A DNA stretch of 64,000 bases, from positions 930,001-994,000 of the forward strand of contig NZ_WTYG01000001.1 of the NCBI RefSeq assembly GCF_009828015.1, written 5' to 3'. This DNA is from Qipengyuania citrea. GTDB lineage: Bacteria > Pseudomonadota > Alphaproteobacteria > Sphingomonadales > Sphingomonadaceae. The position numbers and the translations under genes are program-made. Below the pieces are notes generated by a model. The model did no database searches and had not been told where the DNA came from. It saw nothing but the letters and a program-made list of their open reading frames with translations. This document shows positions 40,314-50,154 of the stretch, one piece after another; within the stretch, counting starts at the first letter, position 1, and each line of letters begins with the position of its first letter.

Positions 40314-40922
40314 TCACGCCTCCAGTTCGATATCCCAGTAGAGCCAGTCGCGCCATGTTTCGTGGAGATAGTTGGGCGGGAACATCTTGCCGTGCTGCTG
40401 CAGCTGCCAATGGGTTGGGCGGATCGGTTCGCTGGCAAGCTGCATGCCCGCCTGCCTCGGTGTGCGGCCACCCTTCTTCATGTTGCACGGTGCGCAGGCG
40501 GTGGCGATGTTCTCCCAGGTGGTCTTGCCGCCCAGCCGGCGCGGGATGACGTGGTCGAAGGTGAGATTGTTCATCGCCCCGCAGAACTGGCAACTGAAGC
40601 GATCGCGCAGGAACAGGTTGAAGCGCGTGAACGCGGGAAACTCGCTGGGCTTCACATACTGCTTGAGCGCGATCACGCTGGGGATCTTCATGTCGAGCGA
40701 GGGCGAATGGACCTCGCGCTCGTAGGTGGCGATCACATCCACCCGGTCGAGAAAGATCGCCTTGATCGCGGTCTGCCACGGCCACAGGCTGAGCGGGTAA
40801 TAGGATAGCGGCGTGAAGTCGGCATTGAGGACGAGCGAAGGGCACGACTGCAGATTGCGCGTCGGATCATCTTCGCTACTGCGGAACCTAGCGGCCCGTT
40901 CAAGCAGTTCGGCCCTGAACAC
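40314..40922 (-). CDS. HNH endonuclease family protein
   Basis: A 202-residue protein with an HNH/McrA-type domain around 100-160. Zinc-type cysteines are CQFC and CAPC; the core motif is FDHVIPRRLGG (catalytic DH). The start is a GTG set by a strong GGAGGAA site about 8 bases upstream; the reading frame continues 43 codons further without a good start. This family is conserved in alphaproteobacteria as a single-copy chromosomal gene, unlike homing endonucleases, and its target is unknown. It is divergent from gluQRS. Confidence 0.85.
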   Translation of the reverse strand: MFRAELLERAARFRSSEDDPTRNLQSCPSLVLNADFTPLSYYPLSLWPWQTAIKAIFLDRVDVIATYEREVHSPSLDMKIPSVIALKQYVKPSEFPAFTRFNLFLRDRFSCQFCGAMNNLTFDHVIPRRLGGKTTWENIATACAPCNMKKGGRTPRQAGMQLASEPIRPTHWQLQQHGKMFPPNYLHETWRDWLYWDIELEA

Positions 40923-41049
40923 TCGTGCGTTCCTCCCCGATGACTTAGAAAATGCACTTGCAAGGAAAAGCGTCAAGCCTGTTACAGACAGGCTATCCAC
41001 AAACTTGTCCGCAACCCGCGCCGTTTCGAGCTGACCTCGCCAGGACCGC

Positions 41050-41880
41050 ATGACCGTAACCCGCTTCGCCCCCAGTCCGAATGGCCCGTTGCATCTGGGC
41101 CACGCCTACTCGGCAGTGGTCGCGCATGATCTTGCGAAACGGGCCGGCGGACGTTTCCTGCTGCGGATCGAAGACATCGACGGTCCGCGCTCGCGCCCCG
41201 AATTGGCGGAAGCGTTTCGCCGCGATCTCGCGTGGCTCGGGCTCGAATGGGAAGAAGTGCCCGCGCAATCGACCCGGCTCGCGACCTATGCCGCTGCCGC
41301 GCAGGAGCTGCTTGCGCGCGGATACCTCTATCGCTGCACCTGCACCCGAGCCGAGATCGTGTCTCTGGGGCCGCGGATTGGCTCGCAAGGCGCGGTCTAT
41401 CCCGGAACCTGCAAGACCCGCCCGCCCGAGCCGGACAAGCCAGCCGCGCTGCGGCTCGATATGGCCCGCGCTCTTGCCGATGTCGGTCCGCTCGAATGGG
41501 AGGATGCGGTGGCCGGTGTACAGCGGGCCGACCCGCTTGAGGCAGGCGACGTGGTGATTGTACGCAAGGACTCGCCGGCCAGTTATCATCTGGCCGCCAC
41601 GCTGGACGATGCCGCCGACAGTGTGACGCTGGTAACGCGCGGAGAGGACCTGTTTGCAGCGACGCCGATCCACCGCGTGCTGCAGGCGCTGCTGGATCTG
41701 CCCGTACCGCGCTGGCACCATCACCGGCTGCTGGTGGATGCGAGCGGGCAGAAACTCGCCAAGCGGCGCGGCTCGCCCTCGCTGGCCGATCGGCGGGAGG
41801 CGGGTGAGGATGGTCTGTTGCTTGCAGAGCAACTGCGCTTGCACCGTTTTCCGGGTGGCATTTCGCTCGCGAGTGCCTAA
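41050..41880 (+). CDS. gluQ: Glutamyl-Q tRNA(Asp) synthetase
   Basis: A 276-residue truncated glutamyl-tRNA synthetase without an anticodon-binding domain. The class I motif is HLGHA (residues 15-19), the second motif KLAKR near 235, and zinc-type cysteines are YRCTCTR near 100 with the later GTCK. It attaches glutamate to queuosine at position 34 of tRNA-Asp. The queuosine gene queC is also present in the window, so the full pathway is expected in this organism. The next gene follows 12 bases later. Confidence 0.93.
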   Translation: MTVTRFAPSPNGPLHLGHAYSAVVAHDLAKRAGGRFLLRIEDIDGPRSRPELAEAFRRDLAWLGLEWEEVPAQSTRLATYAAAAQELLARGYLYRCTCTRAEIVSLGPRIGSQGAVYPGTCKTRPPEPDKPAALRLDMARALADVGPLEWEDAVAGVQRADPLEAGDVVIVRKDSPASYHLAATLDDAADSVTLVTRGEDLFAATPIHRVLQALLDLPVPRWHHHRLLVDASGQKLAKRRGSPSLADRREAGEDGLLLAEQLRLHRFPGGISLASA

Positions 41881-41892
41881 GTCTGTGTGGCT

Positions 41893-42123
41893 ATGAACAC
41901 ATTCCTCATCATTCTCCTCGTCATCCTCATGGTTCTTGTGGTGGCCTCGCTCATCCGCGGGATCGTCGCCTTCATGAAGAGCACCAAGATCGACCTGGAG
42001 AGCGGTGAGCAGACCGACGCGACCGACATGCAACTGACGCAGAACAAGATGATGTTCGCGCGGATCAAGTACCAGGCGCTGGCCGTGGTGGTGGTGGCCG
42101 TCCTGCTCGCCATCGCGAACTGA
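41893..42123 (+). CDS. HIG1-domain / twin transmembrane protein
   Basis: A 76-residue membrane protein with two transmembrane segments (about residues 1-25 and 58-75) and a hydrophilic loop containing the Q-N-K-M-M-x-x-R-I-K-Y-Q motif typical of bacterial HIG1-domain proteins. Relatives of the mitochondrial Hig1/Rcf proteins associate with cytochrome oxidase supercomplexes; the exact partner here is unknown. A GTG two codons earlier (41887) is also possible. It lies between gluQRS and a cobalamin adenosyltransferase on the same strand. Confidence 0.82.
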   Translation: MNTFLIILLVILMVLVVASLIRGIVAFMKSTKIDLESGEQTDATDMQLTQNKMMFARIKYQALAVVVVAVLLAIAN

Positions 42124-42139
42124 TCCGGCGCAGCGCTGC

Positions 42140-42718
42140 GTGGTCAAGCTCAACAAGATCTACACGCGTACCGGCGACGACGGGACCACGGGTCTTGTCG
42201 ATGGTTCGCGCCTGCCCAAGCACGATACCCGGATGGAAGCGATCGGGGCTGTGGACGAAGCCAATTCGGCGCTCGGCCTCGCCGCAGTTACCTTGGCGGA
42301 CACTCCGTTCGCGGACCCGTTGTACCGGATTCAGAACGATCTCTTCGACCTCGGCGCCGATATTGCGACGCCGGCGGGTGACGATGACGATTTCGCCCCT
42401 TCGGAAATGGTGCTGCGGATAGTTGCAGGTCAGACCGCGTGGCTCGAACAGGCGATCGACGAGGCCAATACGCGGCTCGAACCACTGACGAGTTTCGTGC
42501 TCCCCGGCGGGAGCGAAGGGGCCGCACGGCTGCATGTCGCCCGCGCTGCAGCCCGGCGCGCCGAACGCGCGATGACGGCGATGGCGGCGCAGCATCTGAC
42601 CAACCGCCACGCGCTGGCCTATATCAACCGCCTGTCGGACTATCTGTTCGTACTCGCGCGCGTTGCCAATGACGATGGCCGCGCCGACGTGAAGTGGGTG
42701 CCTGGCGCCAACCGCTGA
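42140..42718 (+). CDS. Cob(I)yrinic acid a,c-diamide adenosyltransferase (PduO type)
   Basis: A 192-residue ATP:corrinoid adenosyltransferase. The ATP-binding N-terminus is IYTRTGDDGTTGL (residues 7-19), followed by the helical core with the GAVDEANSALGLA and conserved RAERAM motif (catalytic arginine), and the C-terminal NRLSDYLFVLAR. It makes adenosylcobalamin from cobalamin. The start is a GTG, as in many relatives. It is 16 bases after the HIG1 gene. Confidence 0.92.
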   Translation: MVKLNKIYTRTGDDGTTGLVDGSRLPKHDTRMEAIGAVDEANSALGLAAVTLADTPFADPLYRIQNDLFDLGADIATPAGDDDDFAPSEMVLRIVAGQTAWLEQAIDEANTRLEPLTSFVLPGGSEGAARLHVARAAARRAERAMTAMAAQHLTNRHALAYINRLSDYLFVLARVANDDGRADVKWVPGANR

Positions 42719-42785
42719 GGCGCTAGCCAGCGCCCTGCGCCTTCGCTAGTGCAGCGCCGTTGCTGCAGACGCGAAGGAAATTTCG

Positions 42786-43658
42786 ATGAACAATACGGTT
42801 GCCATCATCGGTGCGGGCCAGATGGGTTCGGGAATAGCGCAGACCGTGGCCTCGAACGGCATAGATGTGCTGCTGGCCGATGTCAGCCTGGAGGTCGCCG
42901 AGCAGGCACACGCCGGGATCGACAAGGCGCTGGGCAAGCTGGTCGGCAAGGGCAAGATCGAGATCGCCGATGCCGAGGCGACGCTGAAGCGCATCACGCC
43001 GGTCGCCGATTACGCGCCGATGCAGGACGCGAGCCTGATCATCGAGGCAGCGACCGAGAAGGAAGCGATCAAGCAGGCGATCTTCGAGAAGGCTGGCCAG
43101 TACCTCGCCGCCGATGCCATCATGGCCTCGAACACCAGCTCGATCCCGATCACGCGGATGGCGAATTATGCGCCCGATCCGGCGCGGTTTATCGGGCTCC
43201 ACTTCTTCAATCCGGTGCCGGTGATGAAGCTGATCGAGGTCATCCCCGGCCTCGCGACCGCGCAGAAGACCACCGACCGCACCACCGCCTTTGCCGAGAG
43301 CCTGGGGAAGGAAGTGGTCCTGTCGCAGGACGAGCCCGGCTTCGTCGTCAACCGTATCCTGCTGCCGATGATCAACGAGGCGGTGTTCGTGCTGGGCCAG
43401 TCGACCGCCGCGATCGAAGATATCGACAAGGGTTGCCGGCTGGGTCTCAACCACCCGATGGGCCCGCTGCAGCTGGCCGATTTCGTCGGGCTGGATACCT
43501 GTCTCGACATCATCATGGTGCTCTACAAGACCACCCGTGATGCCAAGTACCGTCCCGCACCGCTGCTGGTGAAATATGTCGAAGCCGGCTGGCTCGGCCG
43601 CAAGACGGGCCGCGGGTTCTACGACTACTCGGGCGAGGAGCCGGTTCCGACGAGATAG
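42786..43658 (+). CDS. 3-hydroxybutyryl-CoA dehydrogenase
   Basis: A 290-residue NAD-dependent enzyme of short-chain fatty acid and polyhydroxyalkanoate-related metabolism. The N-terminal NAD fold has GAGQMGSG (residues 9-16), catalytic regions [10 protein letters not shown] and [15 protein letters not shown] (H138 region), and the C-terminal domain ends GRGFYDYSG. It converts acetoacetyl-CoA and 3-hydroxybutyryl-CoA. A start with GCGAAGGAAA upstream fits well. Two hairpins follow the gene. Confidence 0.93.
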   Translation: MNNTVAIIGAGQMGSGIAQTVASNGIDVLLADVSLEVAEQAHAGIDKALGKLVGKGKIEIADAEATLKRITPVADYAPMQDASLIIEAATEKEAIKQAIFEKAGQYLAADAIMASNTSSIPITRMANYAPDPARFIGLHFFNPVPVMKLIEVIPGLATAQKTTDRTTAFAESLGKEVVLSQDEPGFVVNRILLPMINEAVFVLGQSTAAIEDIDKGCRLGLNHPMGPLQLADFVGLDTCLDIIMVLYKTTRDAKYRPAPLLVKYVEAGWLGRKTGRGFYDYSGEEPVPTR

Positions 43659-43670
43659 TTTGTGGGTGCG

Positions 43671-43690
43671 GTCAGGACATCCGTCCTGAC
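43671..43690 (+). terminator. Hairpin after 3-hydroxybutyryl-CoA dehydrogenase gene
   Basis: A perfect 8-base stem GTCAGGAC (43671-43678) with GTCCTGAC (43683-43690) and an ATCC loop, followed by TTCT. It starts 12 bases after the stop codon and resembles a weak intrinsic terminator. Confidence 0.6.
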
Positions 43691-43696
43691 TTCTCG

Positions 43697-43773
43697 GCAC
43701 CAGCCCACGCCCCCTCCCGGCCACCCACGGCACGGTATTCTATGGGTGGCCGGGCGGGGGTGTGGGCTGGTGC
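43697..43773. repeat. Large inverted repeat: 31-base arms, 15-base loop
   Basis: The left arm (43697-43727) and right arm (43743-43773) pair over 31 bases with one G-T wobble and one mismatch; the loop is 43728-43742. This is far longer than an intrinsic terminator needs and has no T-tract. It is followed by a gene for a small acidic protein. No second copy was noticed in the window. Confidence 0.85.
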
Positions 43774-43912
43774 AGCAGCAAGATAGCGGCGGATGCCGCT
43801 AGCGCACGCAAAGAGAATCCGGACGGGACACGGGCAGGCTGCTCCCCACCATCGGACCTCCATAGGAACCGCGCGGCCCCGCCCACCGTTGGTCAGGCAA
43901 AGGAGACTACGC

Positions 43913-44260
43913 ATGACCGACAAGAAGGTAAGCAGCCAGGAACAGCGCCAGGCCGGCCTCGCGCCCGAAACCCACAATGACGAGCAGGACGATCACCGCA
44001 TGCAGGCGCAGGAAGTGGCCGAGCAAGCCCGCGGGGTCACCACCGAGACATCATCGCCGACCGAGAGCACGAAGGGCGACAACAAGAGCGGCCTGATGGG
44101 CGATTCGACGCAGGACACGATCGACCACATGCGCGACATGGAAAGCTCGGGCCGGATCGACATGTCGGCCTATCGCGGCGAGGACAACCACGACGACAAT
44201 GAGGACAAATACGGCAAATCGGCCAAGGTCGACCCCGATTTGCCATCCGACGGCAGCTGA
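43913..44260 (+). CDS. Small acidic hydrophilic protein of unknown function
   Basis: A 115-residue protein with no hydrophobic segment and a strongly polar, D/E/S/Q/N-rich composition (for example HNDEQDDHRMQAQEVAEQARG and EDNHDDNEDKYGKSAK in part). It looks disordered. An AGGAG site precedes the ATG closely, supporting its being a real gene. I recognise no family. Such hydrophilic proteins are sometimes induced by desiccation or stress, but nothing here proves this. It follows the large inverted repeat. Confidence 0.6.
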   Translation: MTDKKVSSQEQRQAGLAPETHNDEQDDHRMQAQEVAEQARGVTTETSSPTESTKGDNKSGLMGDSTQDTIDHMRDMESSGRIDMSAYRGEDNHDDNEDKYGKSAKVDPDLPSDGS

Positions 44261-44274
44261 TTCCGGCGGCCTCG

Positions 44275-44685
44275 CTATCCGGAGATGGCACCGTCGTTCA
44301 GCACCCAAAGCCCCGCGGTAAGCACGAGCGATCCGGCGGCGATGGCATAGGCAAGCGCACGAAAGTTCGGGGTCGAGATGGCCTCGAACTTGTGCGTCTG
44401 CAACTTGTCGAGCGTGTGGCAAGCGCGGCGTTCGGCAGTAATCGCCAGCCACCCCCCGGCCAGGATGAACATCGTGGCGATCGCCTTGGCCAGCCACGGC
44501 GGATCGAACGCCCCGAAAACCGCCTTGAAGCCCAGCCCGATACCGATCGCGGCAAAAGAAGTGCGCATCCAGCCGGCGAAAGTCCGTTCCATCGCCATGA
44601 TGTTGCGATCCTCGGCAAGGTCGGTGCGGACCTCGGCCCACTCGGTCGACTTGTCGGGATCTTCGGGGGGATCATCCTGAGCCAT
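44275..44685 (-). CDS. DUF202 (YidH family) membrane protein
   Basis: A 136-residue membrane protein with three transmembrane segments. The DUF202 signature is RTDLAEDRNIMAMERTFAGWMRTSFAAIGIGLGF (about residues 20-53, split here across the TFAGWMRTS core). Function is unknown; YidH-like proteins are widespread inner-membrane proteins. It is convergent with the small acidic gene and separated from it by about 15 bases. Confidence 0.83.
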   Translation of the reverse strand: MAQDDPPEDPDKSTEWAEVRTDLAEDRNIMAMERTFAGWMRTSFAAIGIGLGFKAVFGAFDPPWLAKAIATMFILAGGWLAITAERRACHTLDKLQTHKFEAISTPNFRALAYAIAAGSLVLTAGLWVLNDGAISG

Positions 44686-44722
44686 GAGATATCAATCGCG
44701 GATCGCGGGGGCGGTTCCTATC

Positions 44723-45130
44723 CTATTTCACGATCTCGACCGGCTTGACGTCTCGCGCGGGCGGGCCGGGGAGCGGGCTGGGCCGCGCGCCGACCAGGGG
44801 CTCGACGTCTTCTATCAGATAGCTGTCATCGAACGGTTCGGGGACGAAGGGTTCGGGTGTTGCAGGCCCCGTCGGTGCATCTTCGGCATACCATGCGGAC
44901 AGGGCCGCATCGTCTTGCGAGGACCGCTGCTCCCGCCGCGCGGGCACATCCGTATCGATCAAGGGCTCGGGCGCACGATCCGCAAATTCGCCCTGCCCGG
45001 GCGGCGCGTCGCTGAGACGCGCGATCACGCCGGGATCGTTCTCCCCGCCGACGAGGATCACAACACCGATCAGAAACAGGACGACGAGCGCCAGTTTCTT
45101 GAGCAATCCGGGGTGCAGTCCGTCATCCAT
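44723..45130 (-). CDS. Hypothetical single-pass membrane protein
   Basis: A 135-residue protein with one N-terminal transmembrane segment (about residues 8-27, LLKKLALVVLFLIGVVILVGG) and a proline-, acid-rich hydrophilic tail that is probably disordered and periplasmic. No family recognised. It lies between the DUF202 gene and mutS on the same strand and is about 24 bases after mutS. Confidence 0.6.
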   Translation of the reverse strand: MDDGLHPGLLKKLALVVLFLIGVVILVGGENDPGVIARLSDAPPGQGEFADRAPEPLIDTDVPARREQRSSQDDAALSAWYAEDAPTGPATPEPFVPEPFDDSYLIEDVEPLVGARPSPLPGPPARDVKPVEIVK

Positions 45131-45153
45131 CTCCCCGGTATAGGGCAGCGCGG

Positions 45154-47778
45154 TTAAGCGTCCGTTTCCCGGGCCGTGGTCTGCAAGGCGTAGAGCGTAT
45201 CGAGTGCTTCGCGCGGCGAGAGGGCATCTACGTCGATCCGCTCGATCGCCTCGCGCAGCGGGTCGGGCCGAGCTTCTTCTGCCTGCGCGGTGACTGCGAA
45301 AAGCGGCAGGTCGCCAAGGCCGGCGCCGAGCCCGCCGGTCTGTTCGCGGCCCTTCTCGAGCTTGTCGAGCACTGCCTTGGCCCGCTTGATGACCGGTGCG
45401 GGCACACCGGCCAGCTTGGCGACCGACAGGCCGTAGCTGCGATCGGCAGCGCCCGTCGCCAATTCATGCAGCAGGACGAGATCGCCCTTCCATTCGCGCG
45501 CCCGCACATGATGCAGGCTCAACGCGTCGCAGGTCTCGGCCAGTCGGCTGAGCTCGTGATAATGCGTGGCGAAGAGGCAGCGGCATTGCAGCTGTTCATG
45601 CACCGCTTCGACCACCGCCCAGGCCAGCGCCATGCCGTCATAGGTGCTGGTGCCGCGCCCGACCTCGTCGAGGATCACGAAACTGCGTTCGGTCGCCTGG
45701 CTGAGGATTGCCGCGGTTTCGACCATCTCGACCATGAACGTGGACCGTCCGCGCGCCAGATTGTCGCTTGCCCCGACGCGGCTGAACAATCGGTCGGCCA
45801 AACCGACCCGGGCCGAATTTGCAGGGACATAGCTGCCTGCCTGGGCCAGCATCAGGATCAGCGCGTTCTGGCGCAGGAAGGTTGACTTGCCGCCCATGTT
45901 GGGGCCGCCGATCAGCCACAGGCGGTTTGCCTGCGCCAGGGTGCAATCATTGGCAACGAAACGTTCGCCGCTCCTCGCCAGCGCGGCTTCGACCACCGGG
46001 TGCCGGCCGCCGACGATTTCGAGGCAGGGCTCGTCGCGCATCTCGGGGCGCGCCCAGTCTCCTTCTACCGCGCGTTCGGCAAGCGCGGCCGCCACGTCGA
46101 TCCGCGCAAGTGCGGCGGCGGTGGCGGCGATCGCTTCGCGGGCTTCGATCACTTCACCGACCAGTGTTTCGAAATGCGCTTCTTCGGCGGCCACCGCATG
46201 CGCGCCCGCTTCGGCGATCCGTGTCGCTTCCTCGTGCAGGCCGATCGAATTGAACCGCACGGCGCCGGCCATGGTCTGGCGGTGCGTGAAACCGCTGTCC
46301 GCTGCCATCAGCTTGTCGCCATGCTTGGCAGGCACTTCGATGAAATAACCGAGCACCTTGTTGTGCTTGATCTTGAGCGACGGCGTACCGGTCCCATCGC
46401 GGTACCTGGCTTCGAGCGCGGCGATGGCCTTGCGGGCGTTGCCGCTGGTTTCGCGCAGGCTGTCGAGCGCATGATCGTAATCCGCAGCGATAAAACCGCC
46501 CTGGCTGCGTTCGGTCGGCGGCGAGGGGACCAGCGCGCGCGCCAGATGGTCGACCAGTGCCGCATGGCCCCCCAATGCCTCGCACATGTCCGCCAGCAGT
46601 GCGGGAAGGTCCGGGCGGGCGCCGAGCATGTCGCGCACCCGCCGTGCTTCGGCAAGGCCGTCGCGGATCTGGCTCAGATCGCGCGGGCTGCCGCGCCCGG
46701 CGACCAGCCGTCCGAGTGCGCGGCCGATATCGGGGGCCTGGCGCAGGACGCCGCGCACGTCCGCGCGGAGTAGCGGGTCACCGTGGAAATGCTGGACGCT
46801 GGCGAGACGGGCTTCGATGGCGCCGCGATCGGCAAGCGGGGCGGACAGATCTTCGGCTAGCTGCCGCGCGCCTGCGCCCGTGGCGCAGCGATCGATACAG
46901 GCGATCAGGCTGCCGGCCCGCCCCCCACCCTGCGCTTCGAGAATCTCGAGACTGGCGCGAGTCGCTGCATCCATCGCGAGGTGGGCTCCGCTGCCGCGTG
47001 CGACCGGGGGCAGGAGGAAGGGCAGCGTGCCGCGTCCTGCATGCTCGAGATAGGCGATCAGCCCGGCCGCTGCAGCAAGCATGGGACGCGAGAAGTCGCC
47101 CAGTCCATCGAGCGTGGCGATCTGGTGGATCGTCTTGAGCCGGGCTTCGCCGTCTTCGCTGCGGAAATCACTGCGCGGCCGGGCGATGATGTCGGCTGGG
47201 GCATCCGGCCAGTCATCGGGGGCGAGCAACTCGCTTGCGCCCAGTCGCGCCAGCGCTGCATCGAGCGCGGCGATCGGGCATTCCTCCAGTTCCATGCGTC
47301 CGGTCGAGATATCGCATGCCGCCAGCCCGACGCTGTCGCGCAGCGGAACCACCGCCACCAGCAGATTCGCGCGGCGCGGTTCGAGCAGCGCTTCCTCGGT
47401 CAGCGTCCCCGCAGTGACGAACCGCACGATATCGCGCGCGACGAGGCTTTTGGAGACGGGGGTGCCCTCGCGCCGTGCGCGTTCCTTGGCCTCGTCGGGC
47501 GTTTCTGTCTGTTCGGCGATCGCGACCCGGCAGCCGCCCTTGATTAGCCGTGCGAGATAGCCCTCGGCGGCATGCACGGGCACCCCGCACATCGGCACGG
47601 GTTCGCCGTCATGTTCGCCGCGCGTGGTCAGCGCGATGTCGAGCACGCCGGCGGCGACCCGGGCGTCCTCGAAGAACAGTTCGAAGAAATCGCCCATGCG
47701 GTAGAACAGCAGCGCGTCGCCTGCCTCGCGCTTGAGCGCGAGATATTGCTGCATCATCGGAGTGGGCTTGCCGGACAT
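45154..47778 (-). CDS. mutS: DNA mismatch repair protein MutS
   Basis: An 874-residue MutS. The mismatch-recognition FYRMGDFFELF motif lies at about residues 25-35 (the phenylalanine-glutamate of F-x-E contacts mispaired bases), and the C-terminal ATPase has Walker A GGPNMGGKST near 624-633, then FVILDEVGRGTSTYDG. It starts MSGKPTPMMQQYLALKREAGD as in many homologues. MutL is not in the window. It is divergent from maeB across about 113 bases. Confidence 0.95.
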   Translation of the reverse strand: MSGKPTPMMQQYLALKREAGDALLFYRMGDFFELFFEDARVAAGVLDIALTTRGEHDGEPVPMCGVPVHAAEGYLARLIKGGCRVAIAEQTETPDEAKERARREGTPVSKSLVARDIVRFVTAGTLTEEALLEPRRANLLVAVVPLRDSVGLAACDISTGRMELEECPIAALDAALARLGASELLAPDDWPDAPADIIARPRSDFRSEDGEARLKTIHQIATLDGLGDFSRPMLAAAAGLIAYLEHAGRGTLPFLLPPVARGSGAHLAMDAATRASLEILEAQGGGRAGSLIACIDRCATGAGARQLAEDLSAPLADRGAIEARLASVQHFHGDPLLRADVRGVLRQAPDIGRALGRLVAGRGSPRDLSQIRDGLAEARRVRDMLGARPDLPALLADMCEALGGHAALVDHLARALVPSPPTERSQGGFIAADYDHALDSLRETSGNARKAIAALEARYRDGTGTPSLKIKHNKVLGYFIEVPAKHGDKLMAADSGFTHRQTMAGAVRFNSIGLHEEATRIAEAGAHAVAAEEAHFETLVGEVIEAREAIAATAAALARIDVAAALAERAVEGDWARPEMRDEPCLEIVGGRHPVVEAALARSGERFVANDCTLAQANRLWLIGGPNMGGKSTFLRQNALILMLAQAGSYVPANSARVGLADRLFSRVGASDNLARGRSTFMVEMVETAAILSQATERSFVILDEVGRGTSTYDGMALAWAVVEAVHEQLQCRCLFATHYHELSRLAETCDALSLHHVRAREWKGDLVLLHELATGAADRSYGLSVAKLAGVPAPVIKRAKAVLDKLEKGREQTGGLGAGLGDLPLFAVTAQAEEARPDPLREAIERIDVDALSPREALDTLYALQTTARETDA

Positions 47779-47891
47779 GAAGCGGGCCTAGCGGGGCCGC
47801 CGCCGATTCGGGAGTCGCCCGGGGCACCCTTTCCCCTATGACTTCGCCGCGTGAGCGGTTAGGGGCGAGCTGCAGCGACACGAGGATACAC

Positions 47892-50153
47892 ATGGCCGAC
47901 GAGAAATCCGCATTCACCACGCGTGAGGCGCTGTTCTACCACGAGACGATCCGCCCCGGTAAGATCGAGATCATCGCCTCGAAACCGATGGGCAGCCAGC
48001 GTGACCTCAGCCTGGCCTATTCGCCCGGCGTCGCTGCTCCGGTGGAAGCGATTGCGGCCAATCCTGCGGATGCGGCGCGCTATACCGCGCGGTCCAATCT
48101 CGTGGCTGTCATTTCCAACGGCACCGCCATCCTCGGTCTCGGCAATCTCGGCGCGCTGGCGTCGAAGCCGGTGATGGAAGGCAAGGCGGTGCTCTTCAAG
48201 CGCTTCGCCGACGTCGATTCGATCGATCTCGAACTCGATACCGAAGACCCGGACAAGTTCATCGAGGCGGTGGCGCTGATGGAGCCCACCTTCGGCGGAA
48301 TCAATCTGGAAGACATCGCGGCGCCCGAATGCTTCATCATCGAGCAGGCACTGCGCGAGCGGATGAACATCCCCGTGATGCATGACGACCAGCACGGCAC
48401 CGCGATCATCGCGGCGGCCGGCCTGATCAATGCATGCCATCTCACCGGGCGCGACCTCAAGGATGTGAAAATGGTGGTCAACGGCGCGGGGGCGAGCGCG
48501 CTCGCCTGCACCGCGCTGATCAAGGCCATGGGTGTGCGGCACGAAAACGTGATCGTGTGCGACCGGTCGGGCCCGATCACTCCGGGACGCGACAATGTGG
48601 ACCAGTGGAAGAGCGCGCATGCTGTCGAGACCGCAGCCACCAGCCTCGAAGAAGCGCTCAATGGTGCGGATATCTTCCTCGGGCTCTCGGCGGCGGGTGC
48701 GCTCAAGCCCGAATGGGTTGAGCACATGGCGGACAAGCCGATCATCTTCGCCATGGCCAACCCGGTGCCCGAGATCATGCCCGAGGAAGCCAAGGCGGTG
48801 CGCCCCGATGCGATCATCGCCACCGGGCGCAGCGACTACCCCAACCAGGTCAACAACGTGCTCGGGTTTCCGTTCATTTTCCGCGGTGCGCTCGACGTGC
48901 AGGCAACCGCGATCAACGAGGAAATGAAGATTGCCGCAGCGCGGGCCATTGCCGAACTCGCGCGTGAACGCGTGCCCGAGGAAGTGGCGGCCGCCTACGG
49001 CGTGACGCACCAGTTCGGCGAGAATTACATCATTCCCGCCCCGTTCGACCCGCGGCTGATGGAAGTCGTTTCCAGCGCGGTGGCCAAGGCGGCGATGGAC
49101 AGCGGCGTGGCGCAGGCGCCGATCGCCGATTTCGACGAATATCGCCACAAGCTCAAGGCGCGGCTCAACCCGACGACCGCGGCGCTGACCAATATCTACG
49201 ACCTCGCCCGCGCCAACCCCAAGCCGATGGTCTTTGCCGAGGCGGAAGAAGACGTCGCGCTGCGCGCCGCCATCCAGTACCGCGAATTCGGTTACGGCGA
49301 GCCGATCCTGGTCGGTCGGACCGAAAAGGTCCTCGAGAAGCTGCGCGAACTGGCAGTCGACGATCCCGATGACTGGATCATCGAGAATTCGAACGTGTCG
49401 GACAAGGTCCCGGCGATGGTCGACTATCTGTACAAGCGCTTGCAGCGGCGCGGGTATACCGAGCGCGACGTCGCCCGCATGGTCAACCAGGAACGCAACG
49501 TTTTCGCAGCACTGCTGGTCGCGCTGGGGCACGGCGAGGGCATGATCACCGGCCTGACCCGTACCTTCAGCCAGACTGCGCGCGAGGTGGGTCGCGTGCT
49601 CGATGCGAAGCCGGGTGCGACGCCCTTCGGAATCCATATGATGGTGGGCAAGAACCACACCAGTTTCCTCGCCGACACGACGATGAACGAGCGTCCCTCG
49701 GCGGGCGAACTCGCATACATCGCGCGCGAGACCGCGGCGGTGGCGCGGCGCATGGGGCACGAACCGCGCGTTGCCTTCCTGTCCTATTCGACCTTCGGCA
49801 ATCCGTCGGGCCAGTGGCTGGGCAATATCCGCGATGCGGTGGCGCTGCTCGATGCCGACGATTCGGTGAATTTCGAATATGAAGGCGAAATGGCCCCCGA
49901 CGCGGCGCTCAATCCCAAGGTCATGGCGCTCTATCCCTTCAGCCGCCTGTCGGGTCCGGCCAATGTGCTGATCATGCCGGGCCTGCAGTCGGCCAACCTG
50001 TCGGCCAAGCTGCTGCGCGAACTGGGCGGCGAAACGACTATCGGGCCACTGATGATCGGCTCGGAAAAGCCGGTCCAGATCGCGCCGATGACCGCCATTG
50101 CGCCCGATGTGCTGACGCTGGCGGTGCTCGCCAGCGCCGGGGTGGTCGGATAG
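47892..50153 (+). CDS. maeB: NADP-dependent malic enzyme, MaeB type with phosphotransacetylase-like C-terminus
   Basis: A 753-residue fusion. The N-terminal malic enzyme part (about 1-430) has [27 protein letters not shown] and the NADP loop [11 protein letters not shown]; the C-terminal part (about 440-753) resembles phosphate acetyltransferase and acts as regulatory domain in this family. It decarboxylates malate to pyruvate and makes NADPH. The start is at a GAGGATACAC-ATG site; an in-frame ATG 18 codons upstream lacks a ribosome binding site. Confidence 0.93.
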   Translation: MADEKSAFTTREALFYHETIRPGKIEIIASKPMGSQRDLSLAYSPGVAAPVEAIAANPADAARYTARSNLVAVISNGTAILGLGNLGALASKPVMEGKAVLFKRFADVDSIDLELDTEDPDKFIEAVALMEPTFGGINLEDIAAPECFIIEQALRERMNIPVMHDDQHGTAIIAAAGLINACHLTGRDLKDVKMVVNGAGASALACTALIKAMGVRHENVIVCDRSGPITPGRDNVDQWKSAHAVETAATSLEEALNGADIFLGLSAAGALKPEWVEHMADKPIIFAMANPVPEIMPEEAKAVRPDAIIATGRSDYPNQVNNVLGFPFIFRGALDVQATAINEEMKIAAARAIAELARERVPEEVAAAYGVTHQFGENYIIPAPFDPRLMEVVSSAVAKAAMDSGVAQAPIADFDEYRHKLKARLNPTTAALTNIYDLARANPKPMVFAEAEEDVALRAAIQYREFGYGEPILVGRTEKVLEKLRELAVDDPDDWIIENSNVSDKVPAMVDYLYKRLQRRGYTERDVARMVNQERNVFAALLVALGHGEGMITGLTRTFSQTAREVGRVLDAKPGATPFGIHMMVGKNHTSFLADTTMNERPSAGELAYIARETAAVARRMGHEPRVAFLSYSTFGNPSGQWLGNIRDAVALLDADDSVNFEYEGEMAPDAALNPKVMALYPFSRLSGPANVLIMPGLQSANLSAKLLRELGGETTIGPLMIGSEKPVQIAPMTAIAPDVLTLAVLASAGVVG

Positions 50154-50154
50154 G

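Noticed and set aside
47859..49760. A 633-codon minus-strand frame opposite maeB
   Set aside because: It is a codon-phase shadow of maeB, rich in H, R, D and G, with no domain pattern.
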